Below the pieces are notes generated by a model. It worked only from the letters and a program-made list of their open reading frames with translations, did not search any database and was not told the DNA's origin. A stretch of DNA of 64,000 nucleotides, from positions 1-64,000 of IMG/VR virus record IMGVR_UViG_3300009177_000029; one strand, given 5' to 3'. Of this stretch, positions 1 through 7,204 are shown piece by piece. The first letter of the stretch is position 1; every line of letters begins with the position of its first letter. Made by a program: the position numbers and the translations under genes. This DNA comes from a virus.

Positions 1-102
1 CCACAAGAGTGGATAGACGCGTTCCATGCAGGTCTCAAGAACGACTGGCAGACGTTCGACAGTGTGCTAGGACTATGGGAGCTTTCTAAAGCAAAGGACT
101 GA
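1..102 (+). CDS. C-terminal end of an unknown protein (partial)
   Basis: An open frame enters from the left edge and ends with TGA at 100-102, giving the last 33 residues (PQEWIDAFHAGLKND...). The next gene starts with ATG on the following base, so it is the first visible member of the + strand operon. The segment resembles residues around AFHQGLQGN in the protein at 3301-3816: 9 of 31 aligned positions are identical, including A-F-H-x-G-L, so the two are probably paralogues. Function unknown. Confidence 0.7.
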   Translation, partial: PQEWIDAFHAGLKNDWQTFDSVLGLWELSKAKD

Positions 103-624
103 ATGGACAATAACACACTACGCGTAATGACTTCTTCGAAGAACGAGCACTGGTGCACGCCTAACGTCATTCTTCAACCCATGAGACAGCACCTTGGTCC
201 TATTCTTTTGGACCCGTGCTCAAATCCAGGCAGCATCGTTCAAGCAGCTAGGTCTTTCTGCGGACCTATTGCTGGCGACTTGGACGGCCTTGCTGAGACG
301 TGGCAGTACAACGGCCTGGTGTATGTGAACCCGCCGTATGGTCGCAAGATCAAGCCGTGGATCAAGAAGTGTTCCGACGAAGGTGCGCTCGCCAAGAAAG
401 CTCAGAATGGAACTGAGATTGTTCTTCTGGGTCCGGCGCGTACAGATACGAAGTGGTTCCAGCGCATTATACTACCGACTGCGGACGCTGTGATTCTTTG
501 GGAAGGTCGCCTCAAGTTCGAAGGCGCCAAGGACCCGGCAGTATTCCCGTCGTTCCTCGCGTATTGGGGTCATCGTCCTACGAAGTTCAAGGTAGCGTTT
601 GTTGGAAAGGGTTGGCCAATATGA
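103..624 (+). CDS. DNA N6-adenine methyltransferase, phage Dam family
   Basis: A 173-residue protein that should transfer a methyl group from S-adenosylmethionine to adenine in DNA. Seen: DPCS at residues 37-40, matching the AdoMet-pocket region, and the catalytic NPPYG at 76-80. The layout and length match the phage DNA N-6-adenine-methyltransferase family (Pfam Dam, PF05869). ATG directly follows the preceding TGA, and the stop overlaps the next ATG (ATGA). In phages such enzymes usually protect DNA from host restriction; that role here is inferred. The target sequence cannot be read from the gene. Confidence 0.88.
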   Translation: MDNNTLRVMTSSKNEHWCTPNVILQPMRQHLGPILLDPCSNPGSIVQAARSFCGPIAGDLDGLAETWQYNGLVYVNPPYGRKIKPWIKKCSDEGALAKKAQNGTEIVLLGPARTDTKWFQRIILPTADAVILWEGRLKFEGAKDPAVFPSFLAYWGHRPTKFKVAFVGKGWPI

Positions 625-902
625 TTTGGTTAGTGCCTGTCATCTACATCCTCGTGATGATCTGCACCTTCCTAGGGTTTGCCTGGTTTAGTGATAGCAA
701 CGAACCAGACGGTGGACATTTTCTGGGAAGTGTGTTTTGGCCAGTTACGCTACTGCTGGCGATTCCATTTCTGACGTGGGAATGGGTCTATAACGCCAGG
801 CAAGCATACAAGCGGACCAAAGAATACGAAGACAATCTTCGTATTGTCCGCGAGACAGAAGCGAAGATCGCAGCGGCCGAAGCTGGTGGGTACAGACCAT
901 GA
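621..902 (+). CDS. Small two-helix membrane protein
   Basis: 93 residues starting at the ATG that overlaps the methyltransferase stop. A longer in-frame reading from 453 would overlap that gene deeply and is rejected. Two hydrophobic segments are visible, about residues 1-22 (IWLVPVIYILVMICTFLGFAW) and 36-54, then a charged, probably cytoplasmic helical tail (RQAYKRTKEYEDNLR). No family recognised. It is followed by a second small membrane protein, suggesting a pair acting at the inner membrane. Confidence 0.7.
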   Translation: MIWLVPVIYILVMICTFLGFAWFSDSNEPDGGHFLGSVFWPVTLLLAIPFLTWEWVYNARQAYKRTKEYEDNLRIVRETEAKIAAAEAGGYRP

Positions 903-1060
903 GTCCCTGGCTCATCGCCTTCTGCATATACATGATGGTTGCTAGCATCACGTACGAAGCGATTGTGCGTGAGCAGGATTGGGTATTGTGCATTCTAGTA
1001 GCTCTTATCTGGCCAATCGTGCTGTTTCACCTCGTATATGACTATTTGATTGGAGAATAG
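899..1060 (+). CDS. 53-residue membrane protein
   Basis: A short gene with ATG at 899 overlapping the previous stop (ATGA) and ending in TAG at 1058-1060, two bases before the next ATG. The product begins MSPWLIAFCIYMMVAS and carries two hydrophobic stretches separated by a short polar loop (EAIVREQDW). The tight coupling and membrane character support a real gene despite its size. Function unknown; it may act with the preceding membrane protein. Confidence 0.65.
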   Translation: MSPWLIAFCIYMMVASITYEAIVREQDWVLCILVALIWPIVLFHLVYDYLIGE

Positions 1061-1062
1061 CC

Positions 1063-1260
1063 ATGGTCTTCGAATACTACTTCGTCATCCTGACCAAACA
1101 AGGTAAGTTGATTGACGTGTATGTGAAAGCTCCGTCTCCGGCTGAGGCGCTCGACAAGATCATTGACAGGTTCGATCTCGGTGGTAGTATCGCGGACTAC
1201 AAGTTCTGCATACGTCGAGAACTGTCATTGTTTCCTGAACGCTCAACCAACGAGACATGA
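1063..1260 (+). CDS. Small unknown protein
   Basis: 65 residues, MVFEYYFVILTKQGKLIDVYVKAPSP..., with a beta-rich N-terminal half resembling small phage accessory proteins that carry an 'APSPAEAL' turn. It lies between a membrane protein and a secreted protein, two bases after one and directly before the other (TGA then ATG). No family recognised. Confidence 0.65.
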   Translation: MVFEYYFVILTKQGKLIDVYVKAPSPAEALDKIIDRFDLGGSIADYKFCIRRELSLFPERSTNET

Positions 1261-1884
1261 ATGAGAAACCTACTACTCGCACTGTTCGTAATCGCCATCG
1301 TCCTAGTTCCCAACTGCGCACACGCGCAACACCAGCCTCGTGTTTCACCACACTTGATTCTGGCGAGGATGTGTGCACACGAAGCCAGCCTTCCGGTGCT
1401 AGTTGACGGCGAGTGGAGACAGACACGTCACCACGACCTTGCTTGGGGAGCAGACTGCTGGATTATTCACACGGTCATTTTGCGTGGAGCCCACAGGATT
1501 CAACAAGACCATCCTGAAATGTCGCTTCCACGCGCGTACGTAATCTCAGCACAGAACTACTCACATGGTCGTATCATTCATCCTCCTGCTACTGACGGTA
1601 ACCGTTGGGCCGCCGACCTACGTCCTGATGGCAGACCTCCGGTCGGTTGGCACGGCCTCCCGTGGTCGCATATGCGGGCCTCGTGGCTCCACGTCTACGA
1701 AGTCACGGACGCGATCGTCCGGACGCCTCTAGAAGCCCTTGACGGCGGTCTAACTCCGCTCCATTGTGATGGACGCGTGGATGATTGGGGCGGACGGATG
1801 GATAGAGAACATGCTGCGGCTATTGGTCTCATCGAACTTCACTGTGAAGGTAATCCGGTCAACTTCGCGTATCGAAGACCATGA
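1261..1884 (+). CDS. Secreted protein, possible cell-wall enzyme
   Basis: 207 residues with a clear cleavable signal: MRNLLLALFVIAIVLV followed by AHA-Q, so signal peptidase I should cut near residue 22. The mature part is rich in His, Trp and Cys (CAHEAS, ADCWIIH, DDWGGRMDREH) and contains an acidic/histidine pattern compatible with a small secreted hydrolase. The late GGRMD segment recalls cell-wall hydrolases. This is only resemblance; no diagnostic motif was identified. Export to the periplasm is well supported, and a lysis or wall-modifying role is inference. Confidence 0.6.
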   Translation: MRNLLLALFVIAIVLVPNCAHAQHQPRVSPHLILARMCAHEASLPVLVDGEWRQTRHHDLAWGADCWIIHTVILRGAHRIQQDHPEMSLPRAYVISAQNYSHGRIIHPPATDGNRWAADLRPDGRPPVGWHGLPWSHMRASWLHVYEVTDAIVRTPLEALDGGLTPLHCDGRVDDWGGRMDREHAAAIGLIELHCEGNPVNFAYRRP

Positions 1885-2207
1885 AACTTCCTCACGTAAG
1901 TGTACGGTTGCGGATGCACATACACGACGAGATTGTCGTAGACTTTGACCTTGACCCTGCGGAATGGGCGGACTACGGCACAGGTATGAAGCTATTGCAA
2001 GAACTAGTCAGACTGAATACAGTGGTATTTCATGATCGCGTACTAGGCCGGGTGTATGACCCAGAACGATTGCGAGCGGCAGTACAGGCAACGTTCATAC
2101 CTTTGATTGAGCGCGGAAAACTCTGGTGGGAAAACGGATACGCTTGCGTAGACGTAGAAAACCTTGAATCAATGATCTGTATACGGGAGCTAGCGAAAGA
2201 ACCATGA
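1881..2207 (+). CDS. Unknown protein, 108 residues
   Basis: Starts at ATG 1881 overlapping the previous stop and ends overlapping the NADAR gene (ATGA). Soluble, mixed alpha/beta composition with an acidic N-terminal strand pair (HIHDEIVVDFDLDPAEW) and an aromatic C-terminal part (LWWENGYACVDVENL). No family recognised. Its place directly before NADAR and SLOG makes it a candidate partner of those proteins. Confidence 0.65.
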   Translation: MKLPHVSVRLRMHIHDEIVVDFDLDPAEWADYGTGMKLLQELVRLNTVVFHDRVLGRVYDPERLRAAVQATFIPLIERGKLWWENGYACVDVENLESMICIRELAKEP

Positions 2208-2614
2208 TCAACTCATTCCGTGGCAAGAATCGATTTCTGTCCAACTTTTGGCCAGCACCAGTCACACTAGACGGCGTTGAGTATCCGTCCACTGAAAACG
2301 CGTACCAAGCCGCGAAGACACTGGACCTCGAATGCCGAAAGGTTTTCGAGACGTGTTCTTCGGGTGATGCCAAGAAGCTTGGCCGCCAGCTAACCGTACG
2401 CGATGATTGGAAGAACATCAGCCTTGGAATCATGTTGGACCTGAATCGACAGAAGTTCCAGGATGAAGAACTCAAGGCTAAGTTGAAGGCAACGGGCGAT
2501 CAAGAACTCGTTGAAGGCAACACCTGGGGAGACACCTTCTGGGGCGTGTGCAACGGGGTTGGTGAAAACCATCTTGGAAAGATTCTCATGCAAGTTCGGA
2601 AGGAAGTGTCATGA
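2204..2614 (+). CDS. NADAR-family (YbiA-like) N-glycosidase
   Basis: 136 residues covering a full NADAR domain. Seen: the N-terminal signature FRGKNRFLSNFWPAP, then YPSTENAYQAAK at residues 27-38 with the conserved Glu, and the C-terminal signature ELVEGNTWGDTFWGV followed by GENHLGKILMQVR. Established: NADAR/YbiA/RibX enzymes cleave N-glycosidic bonds of ADP-ribose-like or riboflavin-pathway substrates, and some NADAR proteins remove ADP-ribose from guanine in DNA, opposing DarT toxins. A phage copy could counter DarT-type defence. It is translationally coupled to both neighbours and lies one gene before a SLOG protein. Confidence 0.9.
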   Translation: MINSFRGKNRFLSNFWPAPVTLDGVEYPSTENAYQAAKTLDLECRKVFETCSSGDAKKLGRQLTVRDDWKNISLGIMLDLNRQKFQDEELKAKLKATGDQELVEGNTWGDTFWGVCNGVGENHLGKILMQVRKEVS

Positions 2615-2973
2615 CTACGCCAGAACTAGTTGTTCGCTATGAGCAGACCTACTCTGGAAGAAAGTTGCTGGGAGAGCACAATCTCTACGAAGAAGGCACC
2701 TGGCAAATCTACGGAGAAGACCCGAACTGTGACCTCGGTGGTCCGCATCACGAGCCAAACCTGGGCTTGCTCGAAGGAAAGCTTCGTGACGTGATCGAAG
2801 TCGCTGTAAACCTACCGGGCTTTTGGGCCTGGGGTGGCGGTGGACGCATCGTGAAGTATGCTGCACCCGTAGTGCGCAAAGTTGATTCGAACACGATGGC
2901 AAAGCGTGCCGCTGCTGAGAAGCGAATCACAGAACTAGAAGCGGAACTCAAGCGTTTGAAGGAACAGCTATGA
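2611..2973 (+). CDS. Unknown protein with C-terminal coiled coil
   Basis: 120 residues between the NADAR and SLOG genes, overlapping both by 4 bases. The N-terminal 80 residues are Gly/Trp-rich (LPGFWAWGGGGR); residues about 92-120 (AKRAAAEKRITELEAEL...) form a heptad-like coiled coil that could mediate oligomerisation. No family recognised. Co-translation with NADAR and SLOG suggests a shared complex or pathway, which is inference. Confidence 0.68.
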   Translation: MTTPELVVRYEQTYSGRKLLGEHNLYEEGTWQIYGEDPNCDLGGPHHEPNLGLLEGKLRDVIEVAVNLPGFWAWGGGGRIVKYAAPVVRKVDSNTMAKRAAAEKRITELEAELKRLKEQL

Positions 2974-3317
2974 AGGTCATCATTGCCGGCTCACGCACGT
3001 TGACGAACTACCAGACAGTGTTAGATGCTATCGCAGCTTCTGGGTTCTTCATTTCGCAAGTAGTATCTGGCGGTGCCAGTGGTGTAGACCAACTTGGTGA
3101 GCTATACGCTTTCGAGCAGGATCTATCACTCAAAGTGTTTCCTGCCAAGTGGAGCCTCTATGGCAAGGGCGCTGGACCTATCCGCAATCAAGAAATGGCT
3201 GACTATGCCGAAGCGTTGATTGCTGTGTGGGATGGTGAGAGCACGGGTACGAAGGACATGATTGCACGGGCACGAGACAAGGGTCTAGAGGTGTACGTCC
3301 ATGTTGTCTCGACGTGA
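2970..3317 (+). CDS. SLOG-domain nucleotide-binding protein (YspA/cpYpsA-like)
   Basis: 115 residues forming a minimal SLOG Rossmann-like domain. Seen: MKVIIAGSRTL at the first strand, GGASGVD at 34-40, KGAGPIRNQEM at 66-76 and WDGESTGTKDMI towards the end. These are the hallmark positions of the DprA/LOG-related family annotated YspA or cpYpsA. SLOG domains bind nucleotide-derived ligands, and in several defence systems they sense NAD-derived or cyclic-nucleotide signals. A free-standing phage copy next to NADAR suggests handling of ADP-ribose-type metabolites. Substrate unknown. Confidence 0.87.
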   Translation: MKVIIAGSRTLTNYQTVLDAIAASGFFISQVVSGGASGVDQLGELYAFEQDLSLKVFPAKWSLYGKGAGPIRNQEMADYAEALIAVWDGESTGTKDMIARARDKGLEVYVHVVST

Positions 3318-3816
3318 AGCTGCTGAGAAGGCACAAGCTGCGGAACGTGAAGCGAACGACCAAGGGTTGATTCGTACGGTCCATCTGCTTACCTTCAAAG
3401 AGCATTTCGACCGCTTGGTACGAATCACCAACCAGAAGTATCATACTGAGTTTGGCAACTTCAAGACACACTGCATCAGCGTGCCGAACGCAGAAGCTAT
3501 TCTACGAGACGAAGATGTAAACAACTCGTATTGTAGGTCGGCACCATTCATGCCTGTGTGGGTTCTTCAACTCATTCTCATTGAACGAGAGTGGCGCAAG
3601 AATCCGTTCAAGCGTGCGGAAGATCACGACGACATAGTGGCGGCCTTCCATCAAGGGTTGCAGGGTAACCTAGATGCGGTAGAGTCCTTCTTCGGAATCT
3701 ACGATCTCAATCGCCAGTCTGACAAAGAACTCAACAGGTCTCCTGTCCAGGCAGACAATAGCGGTTGGATGACCATCAACGAAACCCGCGCAGCCAACGG
3801 AATACAACCACTATGA
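3301..3816 (+). CDS. Unknown protein related to the gene at the left edge
   Basis: 171 residues, starting at ATG 3301 inside the end of the SLOG gene (17-base overlap). The N-terminus is basic and helical (LSRREAAEKAQAAEREAND). The region AAFHQGLQGNLDAVESFFG near residue 121 matches the partial protein at 1-102. The last residues, MTINETRAANGIQPL, look like the C-terminal motif of many phage portal proteins, but the rest is not a portal. Function unknown. Confidence 0.7.
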   Translation: MLSRREAAEKAQAAEREANDQGLIRTVHLLTFKEHFDRLVRITNQKYHTEFGNFKTHCISVPNAEAILRDEDVNNSYCRSAPFMPVWVLQLILIEREWRKNPFKRAEDHDDIVAAFHQGLQGNLDAVESFFGIYDLNRQSDKELNRSPVQADNSGWMTINETRAANGIQPL

Positions 3817-5012
3817 ACATCCCTCAGAACGTCAAAGATATCGTGCAGTGTCTCCACAACAATGGATACGAAGCATTCATTGTTGGCGGCTGCGTGCGTG
3901 ACTTGCTTCTAGGCAAGACGCCAAACGATTGGGATATTACGACGTCGGCAACGCCACACCAGGTGATGGGTCTGTTCATGCGATCTATTCCAACCGGCAT
4001 CGACCACGGAACAGTCACAGTGCTCATGAAGGGTGAGCACTACGAAGTGACTACCTTCCGCGGAGAGGGTGCATACTCGGACGGTAGACGTCCGGATTCT
4101 GTGCGCTTTGGTGTGCCACTCCAAGAGGACTTGGCTCGCCGAGACTTCACGATCAACGCCATCGCCATGAACCCAATCACAGGCGAAACGTATGACCCGT
4201 TCAATGGCACCGAGGATCTCAACAAGCGAGTCGTACGCTGTGTCGGGAATCCACTAGAGAGGTTTGCTGAGGACGGCTTACGTGTCCTTCGCGCCGCACG
4301 GTTCTGCGCCGTGTTGGGCTTCTCATTGGATCCCAAGACTGAGGCGGCGATTCACTTCAACATCGAGACCTTCCAGAAGGTTTCTATGGAGCGAGTCTAT
4401 GCCGAGTGGCAGAAGCTGCTGACGAAGGCTGAGTATCCTTCGCGTGGTTTCGAGATCATGCAGCGCACTGGAATCCTTGAAGCTACCTGTCCTATGTTCG
4501 GCTTCGAACAGGCCAAGGAAAACTTCATGTACGCGATGGATGCCATTGACGAGCAGAGGCGCGATTTCGTGCTTCGACTTGCGTCACTCTTCCACTACGT
4601 GCGATTCACGCCTGTGCAGGTTGAGACGTGGATGCGCACATTCAAGGCTTCTAACGAAGTACGTACACGTGTCGTGCATCTACTCAACTGCTACAACCCA
4701 TGTGTCAACAACACGCCAGAAGGTTGGCGACGCTGGGCAAGCAAGGTCGGACGTGAGCACTTGGACGACGCGCTAGCACTCTACTGGACGCGTTCGACGG
4801 GAAAGGTTGTCCATGGAATCGTGGATAGTACACCCTTGTCCTTGAGCGAGCTTGCCATAAACGGCAACGACGTCCTGTCGATGGGCATCCAACCCAAGGA
4901 CGTCGGTAGATATCTTCGTGAAGCATTGGACAAGGTTCTTAGTGATCCTAGTCTTAATACTAAGGAAGACCTAACTATTCAGCGCTGTGGATTTGGTATC
5001 AACCAAACGTGA
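3813..5012 (+). CDS. cca: CCA-adding enzyme / tRNA nucleotidyltransferase
   Basis: 399 residues from ATG 3813, which overlaps the previous stop; the extra 16 in-frame codons upstream lie inside the previous gene and are not used. Seen: class II nucleotidyltransferase signature VGGCVRD at 24-30, the metal-binding DWD at 39-41, FTINAIAMN, DPFNGTEDL, and the RVLRAARFCAVLGF nucleotide-selection region, then an all-helical C-terminal body. The enzyme adds or repairs the 3' CCA of tRNA; a poly(A) polymerase activity is the alternative for this family. Together with the RNA ligase at 38067-38987 it could form a tRNA-repair toolkit. Confidence 0.9.
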   Translation: MNIPQNVKDIVQCLHNNGYEAFIVGGCVRDLLLGKTPNDWDITTSATPHQVMGLFMRSIPTGIDHGTVTVLMKGEHYEVTTFRGEGAYSDGRRPDSVRFGVPLQEDLARRDFTINAIAMNPITGETYDPFNGTEDLNKRVVRCVGNPLERFAEDGLRVLRAARFCAVLGFSLDPKTEAAIHFNIETFQKVSMERVYAEWQKLLTKAEYPSRGFEIMQRTGILEATCPMFGFEQAKENFMYAMDAIDEQRRDFVLRLASLFHYVRFTPVQVETWMRTFKASNEVRTRVVHLLNCYNPCVNNTPEGWRRWASKVGREHLDDALALYWTRSTGKVVHGIVDSTPLSLSELAINGNDVLSMGIQPKDVGRYLREALDKVLSDPSLNTKEDLTIQRCGFGINQT

Positions 5013-6795
5013 AGATGACACCGCGACGCATGCGTTCAAGCGCAATGTTGCAGTAGTTCCACGAGTGAGCAAAGTGCGGGTCGCCACCTGAGTAAATCCA
5101 CTCATGGCGACCTTCACCCGTTTCCTCGTTCGTCACGTGGAAGTGCTTCACTAGACGCATGTACATGCTTTGGGCACGACGCATCACAGCTTCGGGCTCC
5201 AACAAGCGGGTCTTCTCGTTGTAGCAGATCTGCACCAAGCGGTCGGGATCTGGGCAAATCACTTCCTGCTTAGCCCAAGCACCGAGAGCGATGTCGAGCG
5301 ACAGGTAGCGACTAAGTGCACAGTAATATTTGAACTTGAGGTGAGGACCAGCCTTCTTGATGGTGATCTTCGTCTTTGGCTTGTCGGACCACAATACAGG
5401 GTCCTTGCCTTCCGAGGAGTAGAACGCAGCGAATGCACGTCCTGGGAACTCCTGACAGAACTCAAGCACCATGTCGTAGTTCGGCATTGAGTCGATGACG
5501 CACAACTGCACCTTGAACTCTTTCATGAGTTCACGCAAACGCTTGAACGGTGTGACCTTCTTGCCAGCTTCCATATACGCAGGGTTGTCTGCTTCGATAA
5601 TCTCTACATGTCGGATTCTCTTCCTTGAGTCCTTCATGTCAGCGATCGTCACGTATAGGTAGCCGCCTCCTTGATCTACACCCATCGCGCAACCAGAAGC
5701 CTTTCCAGGCTGTGCCCATTCGAGCATCGGGTCGACGCACTGGTCAAGCTGCGCCTTGGTAACGCCACGGTTCTGTTCGTCAATCCACGGCAAGCCAAGT
5801 GACGCGTTCATGAACTCGGCCTTGTTGGTCGTACGGTTGTACGTGTTCCACAAGTCCTTAAGAGGAACATACTTGGAGTTTGCACAGAGAGCGGACACAC
5901 CAAAGGTCGTGTAGTCAGCGCCAGGATTGTGCGCAACGTAACGGCCGTTCTGGGCGTCATGGATGACGTACTTGCACTTTGGGCAACGCAAGTAGAGCTT
6001 GCCACGCTTCTTGTCGTCCACAACACAGTCAGGAAAGCTACGAGCGAGGTCACAGCCATCAGGGCAGCCGCACTTGCTCATCCAAATGTGTTGTGTACCC
6101 ATCTGGAAACGTGCGTCAATGTCAGCGTCCGGGAGACCGCACGTTGACATGAAGATCTTCTGCTTGTATGGACTGTGCTGGATACGATACTGCGCCTGAT
6201 CGATTTCTGCGGGTGAGCATAGACGCACCTCGTCGAACGCGATGAAATCGAGAGGCACGGAGTCCTTGCTTGCAACACCGCCAAGGTGGAACAAGTAGAA
6301 GGAACTCTTACCGATCTTACGCAAGCCGAGCTTGTCGGTATGGTCGATTGTGCCGTTCAGCTCTGCAATCGAATCTAGGATTGGTGTGAGACGGTCCTTA
6401 GACAAGTTCTCAACACCTTCCTTCGTTGGGAAGTACAAACCTCCCTTACGCCCCTGGTGCGTGTGCAGCCAGTGGATCATACGCAACAACATGTACGTAG
6501 TAGCGCCGAGCTGAGCTGCCTTGCGCCAAACGATTTGCAAATCGTCACACATGTAGATGGGCAGCAGATAGCGGTGAGAATCGAAGTCGATTCTGTTACC
6601 ATCGATTTCTACGTTGGAAGTCTGTGTCCAGAGCGTGAAGCTGTCATTGCTTAGATGCGTCAAGTCATCCAGCGTGATGTCCTCTGGCTTGATCTTCTTC
6701 GGCAGGCGTACAATGTGTGGAAATCCGCCTACGGGTGCAGCATGTGCTGCATCCCAATCTGGATCTGGTGGCAGTGTCGTATAGTCAACACTCAT
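4999..6795 (-). CDS. terL: Terminase large subunit (GpA-like)
   Basis: 598 residues; the DNA-packaging motor that cuts concatemeric DNA and pumps it into the prohead. Seen: ATPase adenine/Walker A region KAAQLGATTYML at 92-103, Walker B LDFIAFDEV at 182-190 and coupling motif KIFMSTC near 213. A zinc-binding insert (CGCPDGC, CPKC) covers about 242-274. The nuclease domain has GVDQGGG (Asp374), VIDSMPN (Asp435) and a terminal GGDPHFAHSW block. This arrangement fits GpA-type TerL. The 3' end overlaps the convergent CCA gene by 14 bases, leaving no room for a terminator. No clear small subunit is adjacent; the ParB-like gene upstream is the best candidate partner. Confidence 0.93.
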   Translation of the reverse strand: MSVDYTTLPPDPDWDAAHAAPVGGFPHIVRLPKKIKPEDITLDDLTHLSNDSFTLWTQTSNVEIDGNRIDFDSHRYLLPIYMCDDLQIVWRKAAQLGATTYMLLRMIHWLHTHQGRKGGLYFPTKEGVENLSKDRLTPILDSIAELNGTIDHTDKLGLRKIGKSSFYLFHLGGVASKDSVPLDFIAFDEVRLCSPAEIDQAQYRIQHSPYKQKIFMSTCGLPDADIDARFQMGTQHIWMSKCGCPDGCDLARSFPDCVVDDKKRGKLYLRCPKCKYVIHDAQNGRYVAHNPGADYTTFGVSALCANSKYVPLKDLWNTYNRTTNKAEFMNASLGLPWIDEQNRGVTKAQLDQCVDPMLEWAQPGKASGCAMGVDQGGGYLYVTIADMKDSRKRIRHVEIIEADNPAYMEAGKKVTPFKRLRELMKEFKVQLCVIDSMPNYDMVLEFCQEFPGRAFAAFYSSEGKDPVLWSDKPKTKITIKKAGPHLKFKYYCALSRYLSLDIALGAWAKQEVICPDPDRLVQICYNEKTRLLEPEAVMRRAQSMYMRLVKHFHVTNEETGEGRHEWIYSGGDPHFAHSWNYCNIALERMRRGVIFTFG

Positions 6796-6962
6796 CTACG
6801 AACCTCAGCCAATGATTCCACAGAGAAGCGACACGTGTGGTTGCCTACACGTACTTCGACCTCTTGTGTCTCAGGGAAGAGGCAAATCACTTGGTGATAC
6901 GCCTTCTTACGAGTCACACGAACTAGATCACCGAGTTGGATTACGTCAAAACGTACGCTCAT
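6792..6962 (-). CDS. Small unknown protein upstream of terL
   Basis: 56 residues from ATG at 6962, chosen because GGAGG lies just upstream; the longer reading starts at a TTG within that ribosome site. The product (MSVRFDVIQLGDLVRVTRKKAYHQ...) is beta-rich, of SH3-like or KOW-like appearance with a GDLVRV strand, so nucleic-acid or protein binding is possible. It overlaps both neighbours by four bases, so it is translated together with TerL. Confidence 0.65.
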   Translation of the reverse strand: MSVRFDVIQLGDLVRVTRKKAYHQVICLFPETQEVEVRVGNHTCRFSVESLAEVRR

Positions 6963-7204
6963 ACTTGCCTCCAAAGAACCTCACTCTTGGCATAGATTGC
7001 TTCTACAATACCGTCGATGACACGAAGGTAGTAGCACTCATCTGTGCGATTTGATGGAATCTTGAGTTGCTTGATAGGAATCTCGTCCCAGGTTGCCAGC
7101 TTCTTGACCACTGGAACGAAGCCATGCAACTCCATGAAGTCGAGGACAGCAAAGAGTTTGTCGTTCATTGCCTTGAGTTCCTCTGCGGTCACCTCTGTGG
7201 TCAT
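6959..7204 (-). CDS. Unknown protein, 81 residues
   Basis: Lies between the ParB-like gene and the small protein before TerL, with ATGA overlaps on both sides. Begins MTTEVTAEELKAMNDKLFAVLDFME, a helical N-terminus, followed by an alpha/beta region. No family recognised. Its position raises the possibility of a packaging accessory or small-terminase role, without sequence proof. Confidence 0.65.
   Translation of the reverse strand: MTTEVTAEELKAMNDKLFAVLDFMELHGFVPVVKKLATWDEIPIKQLKIPSNRTDECYYLRVIDGIVEAIYAKSEVLWRQV

Noticed and set aside
3772-3816. Portal-protein C-terminal motif (MTINETRAANGIQPL)
   Set aside because: The motif is short and the rest of the 171-residue protein does not resemble a portal; treated as chance or a minor borrowed segment.
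4999-5012. A bidirectional terminator at the convergent junction
   Set aside because: The two genes overlap by 14 bases and no stem with a T-tract is visible nearby.
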